The position numbers and the translations under genes are program-made. Below are positions 12,725-26,000 of a stretch of 64,000 nucleotides of DNA, piece by piece. The notes below the pieces were generated by a model that was not told the DNA's origin, ran no database searches, and worked only from the letters and a program-made list of their open reading frames with translations. The DNA lies in assembly GCF_965363235.1 (NCBI RefSeq), contig NC_134850.1:45194602-45258601 (forward strand). The letters are read 5' to 3'. Source of the DNA: Mytilus galloprovincialis (lineage: Eukaryota > Mollusca > Bivalvia > Mytilida > Mytilidae). Every line of letters starts with the position of its first letter. Within the stretch, counting starts at the first letter, position 1.

Positions 12725-13115
12725 GTTTCCACGAGTTGGTTGACCGTTATAGAATAACTGTTTCACAAATGATACCGGATATGTTCCTTACGTCGTAACT
12801 ACAATCCCCTTCCCTTTTATGAATGTGACCTACCGAATTAGACTATTTACCTGATTTGTTATCACATAAGCAACACGACGGGTGCCACATGTGGAGCAGG
12901 ATCTTCTTTCCATTCCGGAGTACCTGAGATCACGTAGTATTTGGTGGGTTTCGTGCTGTTTATTCTTTAGTTTTCTATGTTGTGTCATGTGTACTATTGT
13001 TTGTCTGTTTGTCTTTTTCATTTTTAGCCATGGCGTTGTCAGTATATTTTCGATTTATGAGTTTGACTGTCCCTTTGGTATCTTTCGTCCCTCTTTTCTT
13101 TTGCTTGTCTTAAAT
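12725..13115 (+). mobile_element. 5'-truncated retroelement tail (family 1)
   Basis: The first part ('acgagttggttgaccgttat') encodes the last residues of the same RT protein seen at 55503-55928 (VDRY..TVSQM..DMF). It continues through the same 3' tail: 'gccacatgtggagcagg', 'gttttctatgttgtgtcatg', 'gactgtccctttggtatc'. It is a truncated insertion of an element whose longer copy is at 55195-56400 on the other strand. Other tails are at 22258-22650, 29200-29242 and 36710-36935. Confidence 0.7.
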
Positions 13116-13995
13116 CAAATAGTGTTGGTGTGAAACTATATGTATTTTTGAAGTTATTATTTTATCATGTTTATGTTGGTATATCATTCTCTCAATTGTT
13201 TATATCTATTTGATATGCTCCAATTTTCACTAGAGCCATGATAAAGTGTTTTCTTTTATTAGAAAAGTCAATTATCTAAATCTGAAAATGTCATGTTTAA
13301 GTGAATTGTTTATAAAAATTCCAACATGACATTTTTTCTAATTTTGGAAATTGCAAAATAAAAGTAAATAATTAGGTAAGCATTGTTTGTTTTGAATAAT
13401 AAAGAATCTATATAATCTTTTGTTAGTACTACGTATTCATCTATTCGAATTCTTCCTTCTTCCTTACTTCGCGAAAGTTTTGTGATTTGATTTAATTCGA
13501 TGGATCAGCTCCAACATAGTACATCATTTTGGTGTACAGAAGAATTCCCAGGTATATATATATTATTGTTATATGTAACAAGAACCCAAGACAGCGCCAC
13601 AGGAAAGAACAGTTTGTACATTTTGTATTTAGCGAAAAAACCAACTACCTGTATTGAATTATTGGCGTATTAGTAGCCTATAAACTACTTTTGGTTTCAA
13701 CATGTTCAAGTAGATTTAAAACATAATCCGTTTCTTCATGTTCTTTGTCTCACGGTTCAGAACTTGTTTAAGAAACTGGTGCTATATTTGTTTCTTGATC
13801 CCTTAACTTATCAATCCTTCTATGTTTTTTTCTGCAATTTGATAAAGCAAACTGTTTTACATCTGTTGTTTTTAATAATTGATTAATTTTGGTTTCGTAT
13901 CGGGGTTTTCAGATAAGCCATTTTCAAATAAATTTTCCAGTTTGTTTTTATGTTGTGATATAATTTCACTCTTTCAAGTTCTCACAATAATGTTT
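13116..13995. other. unassigned AT-rich sequence
   Basis: Low-complexity AT-rich DNA without a recognisable gene or repeat border. Confidence 0.35.
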
Positions 13996-16900
13996 AAAGC
14001 TAGGTTCACACTGCCGGTCAGAACAACTGTATGATCCCGATTGTCCAAATTTCCACGATCAAACTCAACCAAATTCTTGGTCGGGTCTGGTTACGACTTC
14101 TACCCGACCGCCATCCGACTGTACACGATCTTAAATCGACCCTTCACGACTCATTACTGACTTCATCATGACTTCATCCCGACTACAAAATGAATACTTA
14201 TTCGATAATTCCGATTAATTCACGATCTTTACACGATCTTTACTCGACTATCTAGACCAAATCAACCATTCACGATCTCAGTCTGATCTCGACCAGACCA
14301 GATCGACTAGATCGTATATGTGTCGTAGGGATAATCGGGAATTGGTCGAGTATGTATAATTTTAGTATAAAAACGTCCGAAGTTTTTATTCCCCTCAGCT
14401 TCGGAGTAGTCATTAAGTTTAACCCTTGTCCGTACGTACGTCCAAACATTACAGTTTCCGTTCTCTAACTTTATTTTGCCTCAACCAAATTTTATGATAC
14501 GCCGTATACACAATGCCTATTACCATAAAACACAGATCAAATGCGAATTTGGGTGGCCGTTCTTGCGTAATGACCCTTTATAATGCTATGTGTGCTAGCT
14601 GGACACTTTCTCCAATTATTTGGTTATATTCTGTATAAGGTCCGAGTAAAATCATATATTTAAAATATCTACATAGAGATAAATCAGTTGGATTTGTGGG
14701 CAAGGTGGTAAGAGCTCAGAGAAACAGGTTAATAGTAATGACGGAGATTGAAGAGTGCATAGAAGATGGTTTGGACAGCAACGGGCGCCGAGAAATCTAG
14801 GTGAGGCAGTGGCTGACACGATGAACACTGTGTGGGCAGTATGCGAGACTTGCATTTACTCAACAAAGAGGAACCCAATGCTTATTAAAACTTCCTCATA
14901 GTGGACACTGATATGTAAGGGTAGTTTTATTGCTCTTTTTTGAAAATGACAAAATGAGATGTGTCTCTGGATTAGTACTTATAATAGACAGCAATATACA
15001 AAAACTTTACCACCCCTTGTCCTTGCTATCTTACAAATAAAGCGTAGCGTTTGTGTCATATATTGTGCATAAGTAGGTTATCAGTATTTTTCATAGATTT
15101 GATATCCAGTATTTAAAGGGTTAAAGATATTTATTTTCTTTTTGCTTTATGGCAACAATCTGCATGTATTTGCTAAGCAATATTGCACAAGAGAGCAAAT
15201 ATGTTACAAATTTCCTCAAAATTTTACCAATAGTAGAATTTCAATCCCCTGGAGTGATACCTTTTCTGAAATTGTTTACAACTTTACATTTATATCTATC
15301 AAGTGATCAAGAGTGCATTTCTTTCTAACCAAAGTCTGGTAAACGTTGTGTGCAGTTTGTTATAGTTTGTTAAACGTTACAGAAGTAGAAACAAATGCAT
15401 CGTTTAATCAGAGTTTGCTGACCCTGTTTAAACTGTTAAAAACGCATGCGCATTTTGTTGTTATTGGAACTTATTACGCGGGGAAAATAGCCTCCGTAGA
15501 AATAGACACAGATGACATCGCTCCTCTATGCATATTTAATTTTATTGGCAGTTCTTCATCTTAATCAGATGACTGTATGAAGATAGAGATGATTTTAAAA
15601 AGAGGTATGTTTTTGCTTGTCATAACTCAAAATATTGTCTAAAATTACTCAAATTGTCTTTCATAGCTGTTATTTTTTATGAAAAAAAAGGAGGGTGATA
15701 CCTAAATTTGAGTAATTTTATACATTGTGTTGAATTTTTTTATAAGCGAGAACACGTTTATATAATTAGATAATTGATTTAATGTTAAAGTTAGAAGACA
15801 ATTCATCGTTTTAACTAACAAACGACGAACGACAAACTGTAGACGCATTTGCAGCGAGTGTATAGTTTGCTTTCTCTCATTTTTGTGTGAAATTACGTCA
15901 AAAAGTTCGAATGAAGAAAAAAAATGATTGCTATGTGACCTATAGTTGTTATAAATAATTTCTGTGTTATTTGGTGTTCGGTGACGAGCTGTCTCATTGG
16001 CAATTGTACCACACTAGTCTCCTTTTTTATTTATACTACAACCATTTCTGGACAAACTCAAAATACGGACAGACAAAACAGAAACTAGTCCATAAAACAG
16101 GTAAACTATAATTCTGATGTTCTTAAAAACCAACTTTGAATGATAACTTAGTCATCAGCAGTCTAATAATGAATGTTATTGTACAATTTCTTTCATATTA
16201 GAAAAATCTGCCGGTGCCAAAATTGCATGATTTTCTTCCCTCCCGAAACACCTGAGTTCTTCTCAGGTTTCGTTGGGTTACGTGTAGCTAAGTTTTTAGT
16301 TTTCTATGTTATGCATGTGGACTGCTGTCTTTGTCCTTTGGTGTGTTTTGCCTCTCTTTTAAAATGTTACCTCTACGTGTAAAAGTTTAGACACGTACTG
16401 TACATGGAGGAATTTTTGTACAGTTAAAACAATGTTGCCATTTCCCTCGGTTTTAGTTTGTTATCCCGATTTTGTTTTTTTGTCCATGGATTTATGAGTT
16501 TTGAACAGCGGTATACTACTGTTGCCTTTATTTGCCAATATATTTTTCGGAAGCAGAGTTAGGAGAGTTAATCAGATCTGCACACACGTTTAGAGAATCG
16601 TGTAGCAGTCATGTGTTCTCGTGTATGGCCGAGTAGAGATCTAAGAGTGGTCGAATGTGGTCGCGAAGGGATCGCGTATTGGTCGAATTGGTCTGGGATA
16701 AAATAAATATAGAAGTCGAAGTGATCTGGAAGCGATCGGGCATTGGTCGAGTTAATCTGGAAATGATCGGACATTAGTCGAGCAAAGGTCGAAATGATCG
16801 AGTACTGATCGGTAAAATTTTGTATTCCGACCAAACTCGATCTCTACACGATCCTTTCCCGATCAATTCGACCGTTACACGACAAATTCTCGATCTCTTC

Positions 16901-17100
16901 TCGACTGAATTGCTTCTCGATTCTTACTCGAATGTGTTTTACATGTCAAAAACTCTCGGGTAGAAAGTCTGATCGATAAAGAGCAAGGTAGACTGTCCCG
17001 AGCATGCTTGTCGATTGAGTCAGACCAGTCTCCCGATCACGCAATTTGTCTTGATCGGGGTTGATCGAGTTGATCTGATCGGCAGTGTGAACCTAGCTTA
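13996..17100. mobile_element. long inverted-terminal element with GATCGA-word ends
   Basis: The left end 'agctaggttcacactgccg' (from 13998) is mirrored by 'cggcagtgtgaacctagct' (to 17098), an inverted terminal repeat of roughly 30 bp. The outer 350-540 bp at each side (to about 14360 and from about 16560) are made of permutations of words such as GATCG, TCGAC, CGATC and ACGATC. The middle is ordinary AT-rich DNA with other repeats nested in it: a fragment near 14375-14600, a retroelement tail near 15985-16030, and a tail near 16430-16540. It has no transposase. A short relative with one preserved end is at 41278-41812. Confidence 0.6.
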
Positions 17101-17439
17101 ACCCGTCACAATCTTAATGTGCCGATCTGTAATTCGTAAGCTTGCCTTTTAAGTTTATTATATTCGAAATGTGGTATTTTGTAGCGTATAAATTAGTCCA
17201 TTATCTTTCTTGTTAAAATGTTTCACTTTTTTTTTATGCCGAGGCCTTTTTATGCTGACTATATGACATGAATTGTACTCATTGTTGAAAATCGTAGGGT
17301 AATTGATTTTTTTATTCATCATTTAAACTCTAGAGAATAGTTGTCGAATTGACAATCCTTTCATATATCCTTTTTTATCACTATTTTGTGCATTTTTCAT
17401 TTGATCTTTTTTTTGTGATAAGTTTTTATATGATGCTAC

Positions 17440-17620
17440 TCGAAACCAAGGAGGCACGTGGCGTTGCTAATGAAATTGACAACGTCGTCAGAGGTAAAAT
17501 AGCGATTAACAGATTATCACTGGTTATCTCAACTCGATTGCTTTTCTCGCTTTCGCTGTACCGGCTCAAGCGAGAAAATCACTCTCGTTGAGATGATCAA
17601 CGATAATCTATAAATATTTA
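17440..17620. repeat. fold-back element with ~40-bp arms
   Basis: 'gattatcactggttatctca' near 17512 is complementary to the block around 17590-17608, and 'ttttctcgctt' near 17540 pairs with 'aagcgagaaaa' near 17569. A reverse-oriented relative is at 36387-36500. Non-coding, MITE-like. Confidence 0.55.
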
Positions 17621-17699
17621 CAAAAAAATAACCATCAATGCTGACAGAGCAAGGGTTTAACAGGCAGTCAAGGTCATAAGAAACAACATAGAGAGATAA

Positions 17700-18165
17700 T
17701 CTAAGGCCGTACGGTGATCTTAGAGTTTTTATGTCTATTTCATTTGACCTCCTGTGAAGAGTTATCGCATTGGCAACCATATCACGTATTCTTTTTCCTA
17801 CATATCCTGTACCACGTCAGTAGTATGGCAGTGGTTCAGTTTATATGTACTTTTTCTCTTTATTTGTTGCATGTCAGTGTTCCTGTTGTTCCTTTGTTTT
17901 ACTCTGTTGTGCTGTCCTACGTTTGTTATTTGTTCGTTTTTGTTCTGTGGTTAGTCAGCACTTCGGTGTTGAAATTAATATCAATTATATGGTCATTTTT
18001 CTTATAGTTCGTTTCTATGTGTGTTGCATTTTGTTTTTGTTGCGCTTCAGTGTTTCTGTTGTTTCGTTGTTTTCCTCTTATAATTGACGTGTTTCTCTCT
18101 GTTTTAATTGTATCCCGGATTTGTTTTCTCGCAATCGATTTCTGACTTTTGAACACTGGTATACT
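17700..18165 (+). repeat. nested retroelement tail fragments with a retrozyme fragment
   Basis: The order is: a family-2 tail ('ggccgtacggtg..' to 'catattctttttcc', about 17705-17810); another tail ('gttcctgttgttcctttgtt'..); a piece of the hammerhead repeat unit ('cagcacttcggtgttg', about 17955-18005); and then the end of that tail ('tttgaacactggtatac', about 18150). The tail type also occurs at 16430-16540. No coding function. Confidence 0.5.
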
Positions 18166-19057
18166 TATGTTGCTTTATTTATATAAACCGAAATCCCCAA
18201 AAGAACCTAGTTTCAATACAAAAAATGCGCTCTTAATATTTGAAGAATTGGCAAAAGTTATAGATTGATAAAAAGCAAAACATTTTTTTACCTTCTGTGA
18301 TGTAAATATGCTTTTAAATCTTCGTTTCAAATTTTTGATATATTTTAGCTTAATACTTCTGAACGAAAAAAAATTGATAGTACTAGACACTTTTCTTTAA
18401 ATCTTCTAATCCAGGAAAATTATGTTACCATTAAAATTTAGAAAGCGTTTTGGTATATCTCGCGAAAAAATCTTACGTTACAACTCTTAACAAACATATA
18501 AGCATCAACTTCTTAACAAAAATACCGAACTTCAAGATAAATTCAAAAGGGGGAAGTCCATGTACGCTGACAAATTCAAAATTTGACTATATTAACCAAC
18601 TGAACTTAGTCTAAAGGAAAACCCCAAAAAGCATCTTCACCGACATTTTAGTATTGATTTGCAATACCTTTTGAAACTAAGATTTTATCTACTAGTATAT
18701 ATATTTTGTATATGTTTTAAAAAACTTAACCGATATGAACCTTTAAATATAATAATAAAAATACTTTTTTCAACTTCCTTGTCAACATACAATACAATTG
18801 ACGAAATACAAACATAATATGTTTGAAAGAGGAGATTTAATGACATTTACATAGGTAAGTAAGTAATGTTGGTTTCTTTTTAGTTCATATTCCAAATTTC
18901 AAACATTTCCTTCTTCCTTTAAAAAATGAAAGAAGTAATTATCTTTTATAAGTATTTTCTCTTGAATTGACGCACTTAGTTGAAAAGGTCCTTCTCGTGA
19001 AATGTCGCATCTTATGTTTTTTATATAAGCTTTGGATTTCAAATATTTTGGCCACGA

Positions 19058-19101
19058 GCATCACTGAAGAGACATGTATTGTCGAAATGCGCATCTTGTG
19101 C
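19058..19101 (+). ncRNA. hammerhead ribozyme motif, nearly intact (second subfamily)
   Basis: The order fits a type I hammerhead: stem I strand 'gcatca', core CTGAAGA, stem II GACA/TGTC closing loop 'tgtat', GAAA, a very short stem III, then 'atc' with the predicted cleavage after 19095, and the second stem I strand 'ttgtgc'. One stem I position (t opposite c) is mismatched. Stem II differs from the 25-27 kb copies by paired changes (GTCT/AGAC there, GACA/TGTC here), which supports real structure. No tandem partner is seen, so it is a solo copy. Confidence 0.55.
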
Positions 19102-19489
19102 AAGAAAATTGGTACCGTTAATTTTATTATGGATTGTTTATTCTACAAGGTAGGTTTGTAATGAATATCATATAAACACATTATTCTATTTAAAACGCTC
19201 GTTAAATTGAATAATGATATAAAATAAAATCATATCAAGTGTGTAAAATAAATCCTGTTTTATATTTGATATTGTTCATGTTTAGTATATAGTTAGCTAC
19301 GTATTCCTAGCAGAGTTTACTTCTTATTTGATCTTTTTGCCTTATTTTAGCTCTTCAACATCAATTTTAAATACTCTCTTCTAATCAGCCAGTTGATTAA
19401 CCAGACCCTAAAATTTACATTAATTTAGCCGCACAAGTCAGTTAAAATATTTTAATGAATTAAGTGATTGACTTGTGACTGTATAAATA

Positions 19490-19580
19490 AACTCATCAGT
19501 CATCATAGATACAAGGATTGAAATTTTGCACACCAGGCGCGCGTTTTGACTGCAACAGACTCATTAGTGACGCTCGAATA
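19490..19580 (-). repeat. decayed hammerhead repeat copy
   Basis: The reverse complement retains 'gagcgtcac', an altered core (CTAATGA), a stem-II-like block and 'acgcgcgcctggtg'. Core changes make cleavage unlikely. Confidence 0.45.
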
Positions 19581-20004
19581 AAAAAAGCATTTATAAAGGT
19601 CAAATAATGTACAAAGTTTAGAAGCATTCAGGGTTGAACATTCTTAACCTTTTTGCCAAATACAACTAAAAAAACCCAGCTATATATTCACGCGGTATAA
19701 AAACGGTGTACAAATAAATGAAACGTGTGATGTTTTCTAAATGTGTCATCAAATAAGAATATACAGATAATGTCAAACATGCATACCTTTGACGCAGTAT
19801 TGTGATAGTTATTGCATAGAAAATACAACACATGCAGTTGCTTATAAAACCAAATATTTGTCGAGCATGCGCTTGAAAATTTATATAGGAATCAATTAAA
19901 TTGTCGTTAGTTTAACCGGGATTTTACATTAAAGGATCATTGACATCTTGAGTAGATTTCCTAGACATAATCTTCAAATTATAACATCATCTCAGAAACG
20001 TATC

Positions 20005-20071
20005 ATGGAATCGATTGTAATTGACAGTTATCGGAGTTTGACAACCGAAATAGCACTTGGATTATCTGCAG
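20005..20071 (+). CDS. exon 1: start of the death effector domain
   Basis: Encodes MESIVIDSYRSLTTEIALGL and two more residues, ending in phase 1 at the donor (g|gtaaat). The pattern Y-R-x-L-x-x-E-I-x-x-x-L matches helix 1 of DEDs. The paralogous exon at 58966-59032 has the same length (67 nt) and phase and reads MDSVVFDSYRILTKEVALGL. Selection for the same short N-terminus in two loci supports the start codon. Confidence 0.75.
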
Positions 20072-23000
20072 GTAAATGCATGACATCAGAACACATATGT
20101 ACATAATTATGTTGGCTTCAGTCTTTTCCGTCAATGAGTCTTAAAATTGTATGCTGAAATTTGAGATATAAACACTTTTTTTTCAAATTTGTATCAGTCG
20201 ACTTATAGATTTACTTCATTTTGACGAAGTTTATTGAATTAAATAATTTTTCATTTTTATATAACTAAACGATGATTTTTTATATATTACTTATATAATG
20301 AAAAATAACCGAATACCATGAAGTCTTTATACAGGAAAAAGACTTTATCCAGCCTTCCTTTACCTCATACATTGAACCTTATAGAATATTCCCCTACAAC
20401 CCTTTTCATATTAATCCTCGAAAGTGCAAAATCTTATTATGAAATTCAAACAAGAAAAGGTACTTTATTATCGATATTGAAATATATTATTAATTTGTAT
20501 ATTTTAACACAGAAAATAATGAATATCGTCGGTTTTGATATAACTACTTCTTGAACTCATATATCGGCCAATGAAGTTCTATATAGCTTTCAAGAAAGAA
20601 AGAGGATCGATATTATTGGAAATGAAGTGGAAATTATAAAAACAAGTCGACATTACTAACTTAAGATCATTTGTAATGGTATTAGCCAAAAGAAAGAGAG
20701 GCAAAAGATTCTAAAATACATTCAAACTCACAAGTAGAAGCCCATTGGAACGCTTGGTTTAATAGCTTCCTTGTGAGCAGAAACCCGCTATAAAGAAAAT
20801 TATGAAAGGAAACGCAAACCCTGGAATATTATAAAAGATGTACATTCCATATGCAGCCGCCGCTTGAATGCTGCTGTCTAGAATTTTGAAGTTTGCAAAA
20901 AAATTGCTATATACGAAGAATCTATCAACATTCCAAAATTTAAGATTCATAATTCCCATGTATGGTCTAAATTTTTACAGAAATAAAAATTCTTTGGCAT
21001 TTTAGTTGTGTAATGTCATGCATATTTTTTACACGTCTAGTAAATGCTCGCGATTGTTAAAAAGATATTATACGCAGCAATACAGTTACAAAAATATAGA
21101 AACCAAGGAGAACCATATAAATATTGCCTTCTAATTGATGAAACATTATCACTCTTTCATTACTAGTCATAAGTTTATCTGTTGTAGTATTGCCAATGTC
21201 ATAGTTTTCTTATATTTATAGAAAATACTAAGATCATTAAATTTCTAATAAGAAACGATATTGGAAAGGGTGTTCTAGAGAAAATTGTTACAGGAACAGA
21301 TCTTGTACAGCTGTTAGAAGAAAAATGCATACTGTCAGCCGACAACGTTGAACAACTGGTAAAATATCTGCAGACTGCAGGACGTAACGATCTCGGTAAA
21401 AAGGTTCAGCAATATATCGAGTCTGCAATATCCAGGAATCTGTCAAATCATGGCAAGTTTTATATATTTATATATTATATGTTTTATATATAATGTTCAA
21501 GTATTTATAATTTTAATTATGTTTAAGTCATGGAAAATCCAAATTACAGTTCTCAAATAAAATAAAAATGAAAATATGGAATCCTGAAGTTTAAGTGATC
21601 CTTTGTTTCTTTTATGAACGATTGTTTGGGCCTCAACATATTCAACTAAATCAACAAATGACTGACAATTGTAATAATTGTCTTAACAGTAGTGTGTTTA
21701 CAAAAAATATCATGTGCATGGTGATTAGAGTCATAACTTGTTTTATTTGCTTAGTTCACAATTAATATTGTAAAACGACTGGTTTTGCATATAATAAGGT
21801 GAACATTAAGTAATAGGTTCTATAAGTTGTTATATTCTTGTTCTGTTATCATCTTTCTTCTCCTCTTACCTTCATAACCTGAATAGAAAGTTTGGATATG
21901 AAATTTTCATTCGCATTCTAGTATTCTTTTAAAATTGAACAATATAAAAAGGATAACAATCTATTTCAGATTCATAACTGTATATTCTTGAAATTATGTG
22001 CAATAATAAGAAAATTGAGATTATAAATGACTAATTATAAGTAATTTCCACATACTGCGTCCTCATTATTCATATCAGTTATTTGTGTTTAGTTTGTAAG
22101 GAATTATTAAGTTACTAACATTAAGATTTAGTTTCTATATATCTCATGAAGAAAAACAGTTCGGCAATTCTAACTATTTAAAAGTAGGTGACTGTTAAAT
22201 TTCGAAGATGAGGCAAAGTGAAAAAGATAATATCAAAATGCACTAAGCATCCAATTTTACGGACGCCACCACGAGTTGGTTGTCCGTTATGGAATTTTTG
22301 TTTCAGAGATTATATCAGATATGTTCCTTGTGTCTTTACTACAATTCCGTTCACTTTTCACGATTGTCGATTAAAAACATTTTCAGGGTTTGTAATAACA
22401 TGAGCATTACGACGGATGCCACATGTAGAGCAGGGTCTACTTACCCTTTCGGAGCACCTGAGATCAACCATCATTGTTTGGTGGAGTTTGTGCTGCTTGT
22501 TCGTTAGTTTTCTATGTTGTGTCTTGCATGTGTCTTGTGTACTATAATTTGTCTATTTGTCTTTTTCTTTTTTAGCCATGGCGTAGTCAGTTTATTATCG
22601 ATCTATGAGTTTGAATGTCCCTCTGGTATCTTTGGTTTCTCTTTTTTATCCTCCTGTATCTTTGTAAAATCATCACACATCACTGGTATTTATTTAAATT
22701 GATACGCACATTGTAAAAAGTAGCAAAGTGAAAAATTTTGTTATCTTTTGTTGTAAACTCAATTATCGCAAAAGAAGAAAAATGTTCCTTAAATTTACCT
22801 CTATTGTGTGTTGCACATTTGTAGATTACTTGATAAAAGATTTGGTGACATTAGTTAGTTATCTGATAGAATGACAATTTTCTTCCAGTGACTGTGGGGA
22901 ATTCGATACCTTATATTTTTAGATCTGTAAATAAAACCAATTTGAATAAGTATTAAACAATATACGAATACATTACTTGTATCGCTTCCATTTACCAGTC

Positions 23001-26000
23001 GAACAGTAACTTGTCTTTTCGGTGTATAAGTAAACGAAAGACATAGTTTATTGATTTAAATATTTCTATAATTTGAATATCTACCGGCATTTCATTTTTT
23101 TTAAAGTGTATTAATGTCGTTGAAATGATTTTTTTTTTATTATATGTTACATGTGTTATTAAAATCCAAAATATTCATTCTGTTCTGTTGAATTCTTTAA
23201 GTAGCACTTCTGAATATAAACATAATCCAATGGCCCATGCCAACTCCTTCTACCGCTTAAAATGTGCATATTCTTCTATGATTGAATATCCTTGAAAGGA
23301 AATTTCAGAGGTACTACTGTATTGTCCAAACAAAGGGTTGTGCAGCATATTTTTAACCTTTTCTCTTTATATGTCTTGAATATCTACAAGTTTAAACTTA
23401 TACTTAAATATATACTTTCCGTAACTTTGCTTTGAGTCCTTCTGATAATTTGAAGTGTCCGATATGCAACAGTTTGATTTAAATGCAATATGTTTCAATG
23501 CGATGAAACATAGATATCGTATCTAGGAACGAGAAGGTAATCAAAAGAAAATATCTATGAATATCAAATATCTTCACAAAAGAGGCTTAGTTCGTGAATC
23601 AGCTGTATTTACAGATTGTGACCTTTTATTCTCAAGTATAGTATAATTTATACATTTAAATCAGTGAGTAAAAACGACACTTACGGAACCAAATCTACTG
23701 CACCAGATGGCTTTTTGACAATAAATGTATTTATTTTTTTGTGATTTTAGAGGCCAAAATATATTACAAATCCTTAATTCTAACAAAAAATGACAAACTT
23801 ATAAACCAAAAGTAACAAACAATTATAGCCAAAGTCAGGCAATGGGACCGAAGTTTTGCTTGACCGTTCCACAATCTGGTTTGATACACTGATCGGAGAT
23901 TTCAAAAATGCTCTTCATTTATCTTAATTGCCAAGTTGTGTTCAACTTTATCCTGTAATGTTTTTATCAATACCAATGAAAATAATTGTTTTCAATTTCT
24001 GAATTTGTTCTCGTGATGTCATTTAAGAAAGGCGCTTCGGTAGGATGAAATTTACCATGTGTTATTTTGATTTTTTGATTTTGAAGCAGTGTAATTAAAA
24101 TTTTAATTTAATTCTTAAATCTTGAATTTATGTGCGTCTAATTTGCTATTGTATTGGTTGACGTCTTCAAGTATTTAAAATTCTAAGCTACATTGAACAC
24201 CATATTTGATTCCTCACATACATTTATGCTAATTCTAATAACATTAAAGACAAATTAAATAATAGCTATTTCATCATTCATTTTCCAGTACTCCGTGGTG
24301 TCGTTACATATGCTTATGGTCTTTTTGCAATACATTTCAATAATAAGTCTAAAACGTCTGAAGACTTCAATCTCTCACATACTCTAAAATATCTCCAAAT
24401 TTATTGGTTCAAATATTGGTCAACTGACGCAATAACTCCTTTCTTGTATCAACATAATTTGGTGAAATGTTTGTGAAAATAAAATCAATAATCTAATAAT
24501 ATTTATAACGATTCATTTTTGTTTTAGATTACTATAGGTTGCATGGAATGCATGTAATTGAACAATATACTGAAACGTCAGAATACCGACAGTTATGTCA
24601 ACATATGAAAGCTAACAATGCAGTTATTTTGAAAGGTATGTAATCCACAGTTTACGCATCGTAAGGAATTCAATTGATATCTGAAATGATACTTATCAAG
24701 CACATATTTATCAACAATGGAATTGACCATCTAAGGAAACCGTGAATTATTCAGAATAACTGAAACAGATCTTGACATTTTTCATTGCAGTAATTTCAGG
24801 CATTTAAGAGTTGTTAAGTTTAAAATTACCGTTTCAGTAACAGTAACAGTTACTTAGTACTGGTGTTTTAAAGTTTATTATGTCTTTCCTCCATTCTGTA
24901 TTTATTCTGATTATTGTTTTTATTCCTCTGCCAAATTTCAAAACCTGGTTTGTGGTTTCGAAAGATGTCGCTTAGATATTTGGCATCTGACATCGAACAG
25001 CTATTGATTTTGCTTTTGAGACTGACCCTGCTCAGTCGAAGACTTTTTATTGTAAAAGCTATCTCCACAAGCACTGTTGTTTTGTGGTGAGATCTCCTCC
25101 GTAACTGTAAAAGAAAGCGACAAATTTATCTAACCAAATTGCTCGCTATATCATCAGGATGTTTTTCCAATTTTGACGGAGGAGATACGGAGACTACATA
25201 TGAGAGTTATTTCCCCAAATGCGTTTGAAATAAGTGATTTGTATTTGGAACTGGTTAACAATAAGTGATAGAGATCTAGGGTCTGTTGATTTGAAGTCCT
25301 TGGTCCGAATAAAGGAAAAGTAGGTCAAGGTCTAAGGTAAAGGTATAATTCTAAATTTTGACTGTTCCTTGTTTCAATATTTCCTCTGTCAACTTTAATT
25401 TCGGGTCCTCAATACTCTTCAATTTTGTATTTGTTTGGCTTTTTAACTGTTTTGATATAAGCGTCACTGATGAGTCTTATGTAGACGAAACGCGCGTCTG
25501 GCGTATTAGATTATAATCCTGGTACCCAGGGTTTCCCCTGGATCAATTATTTTTTTCGCGACCTCTTTCGCCAAAACAATATATTTTTCGCCACTTTATT
25601 AATTTTTTCGCCAAGTAACATAAATATATTTTTCCTGTTGTGCCCTTTTGTACTAAGAAGTAATTTTTACATCAAAACAAAAGCTTTTATCACATGAAAT
25701 TGATCCCTCATTTCATGTGTAGTCATTACATTGGAGGGTTACTCTCATTCGAGGGGTTGTTCCCAGCCTTTTGGATAGATTTTTTCATAACGACAGTTTT
25801 CTTTTCTTGACCATCGTAAATGAAAAAGTTGAGACGTACAACTATGCTTGAAACATGTACATGTGTCTCTCAAACGCCTTTATTAAAGTCAAAGGATAAA
25901 AGAGTTAAACTTTTAAATCGGAGATTTTTCTCGCTTTTGAACAATTTTCGTCACAACAACAGATTTCTTTTCAAAACTATCTTTAAAGGGAGAAATGTCA

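Larger units (their letters stand above)
18166..20004. other. upstream flank of the complete DED gene
   Basis: Mostly AT-rich DNA with two hammerhead-related copies (19058-19101 on +, and a decayed one near 19490-19580 on -). No TATA box or initiator could be assigned with confidence, and the transcript start is unknown. Confidence 0.4.

Noticed and set aside
16568-16834. Frames in the GATCGA-rich blocks (also 41188-41847 and 48345-49004)
   Set aside because: The repeated words lack stop codons in several frames at once, on both strands, so long frames arise by chance.
17349-18156. Several hydrophobic small frames
   Set aside because: They lie in T-rich retroelement tails; apparent membrane segments come from composition only.
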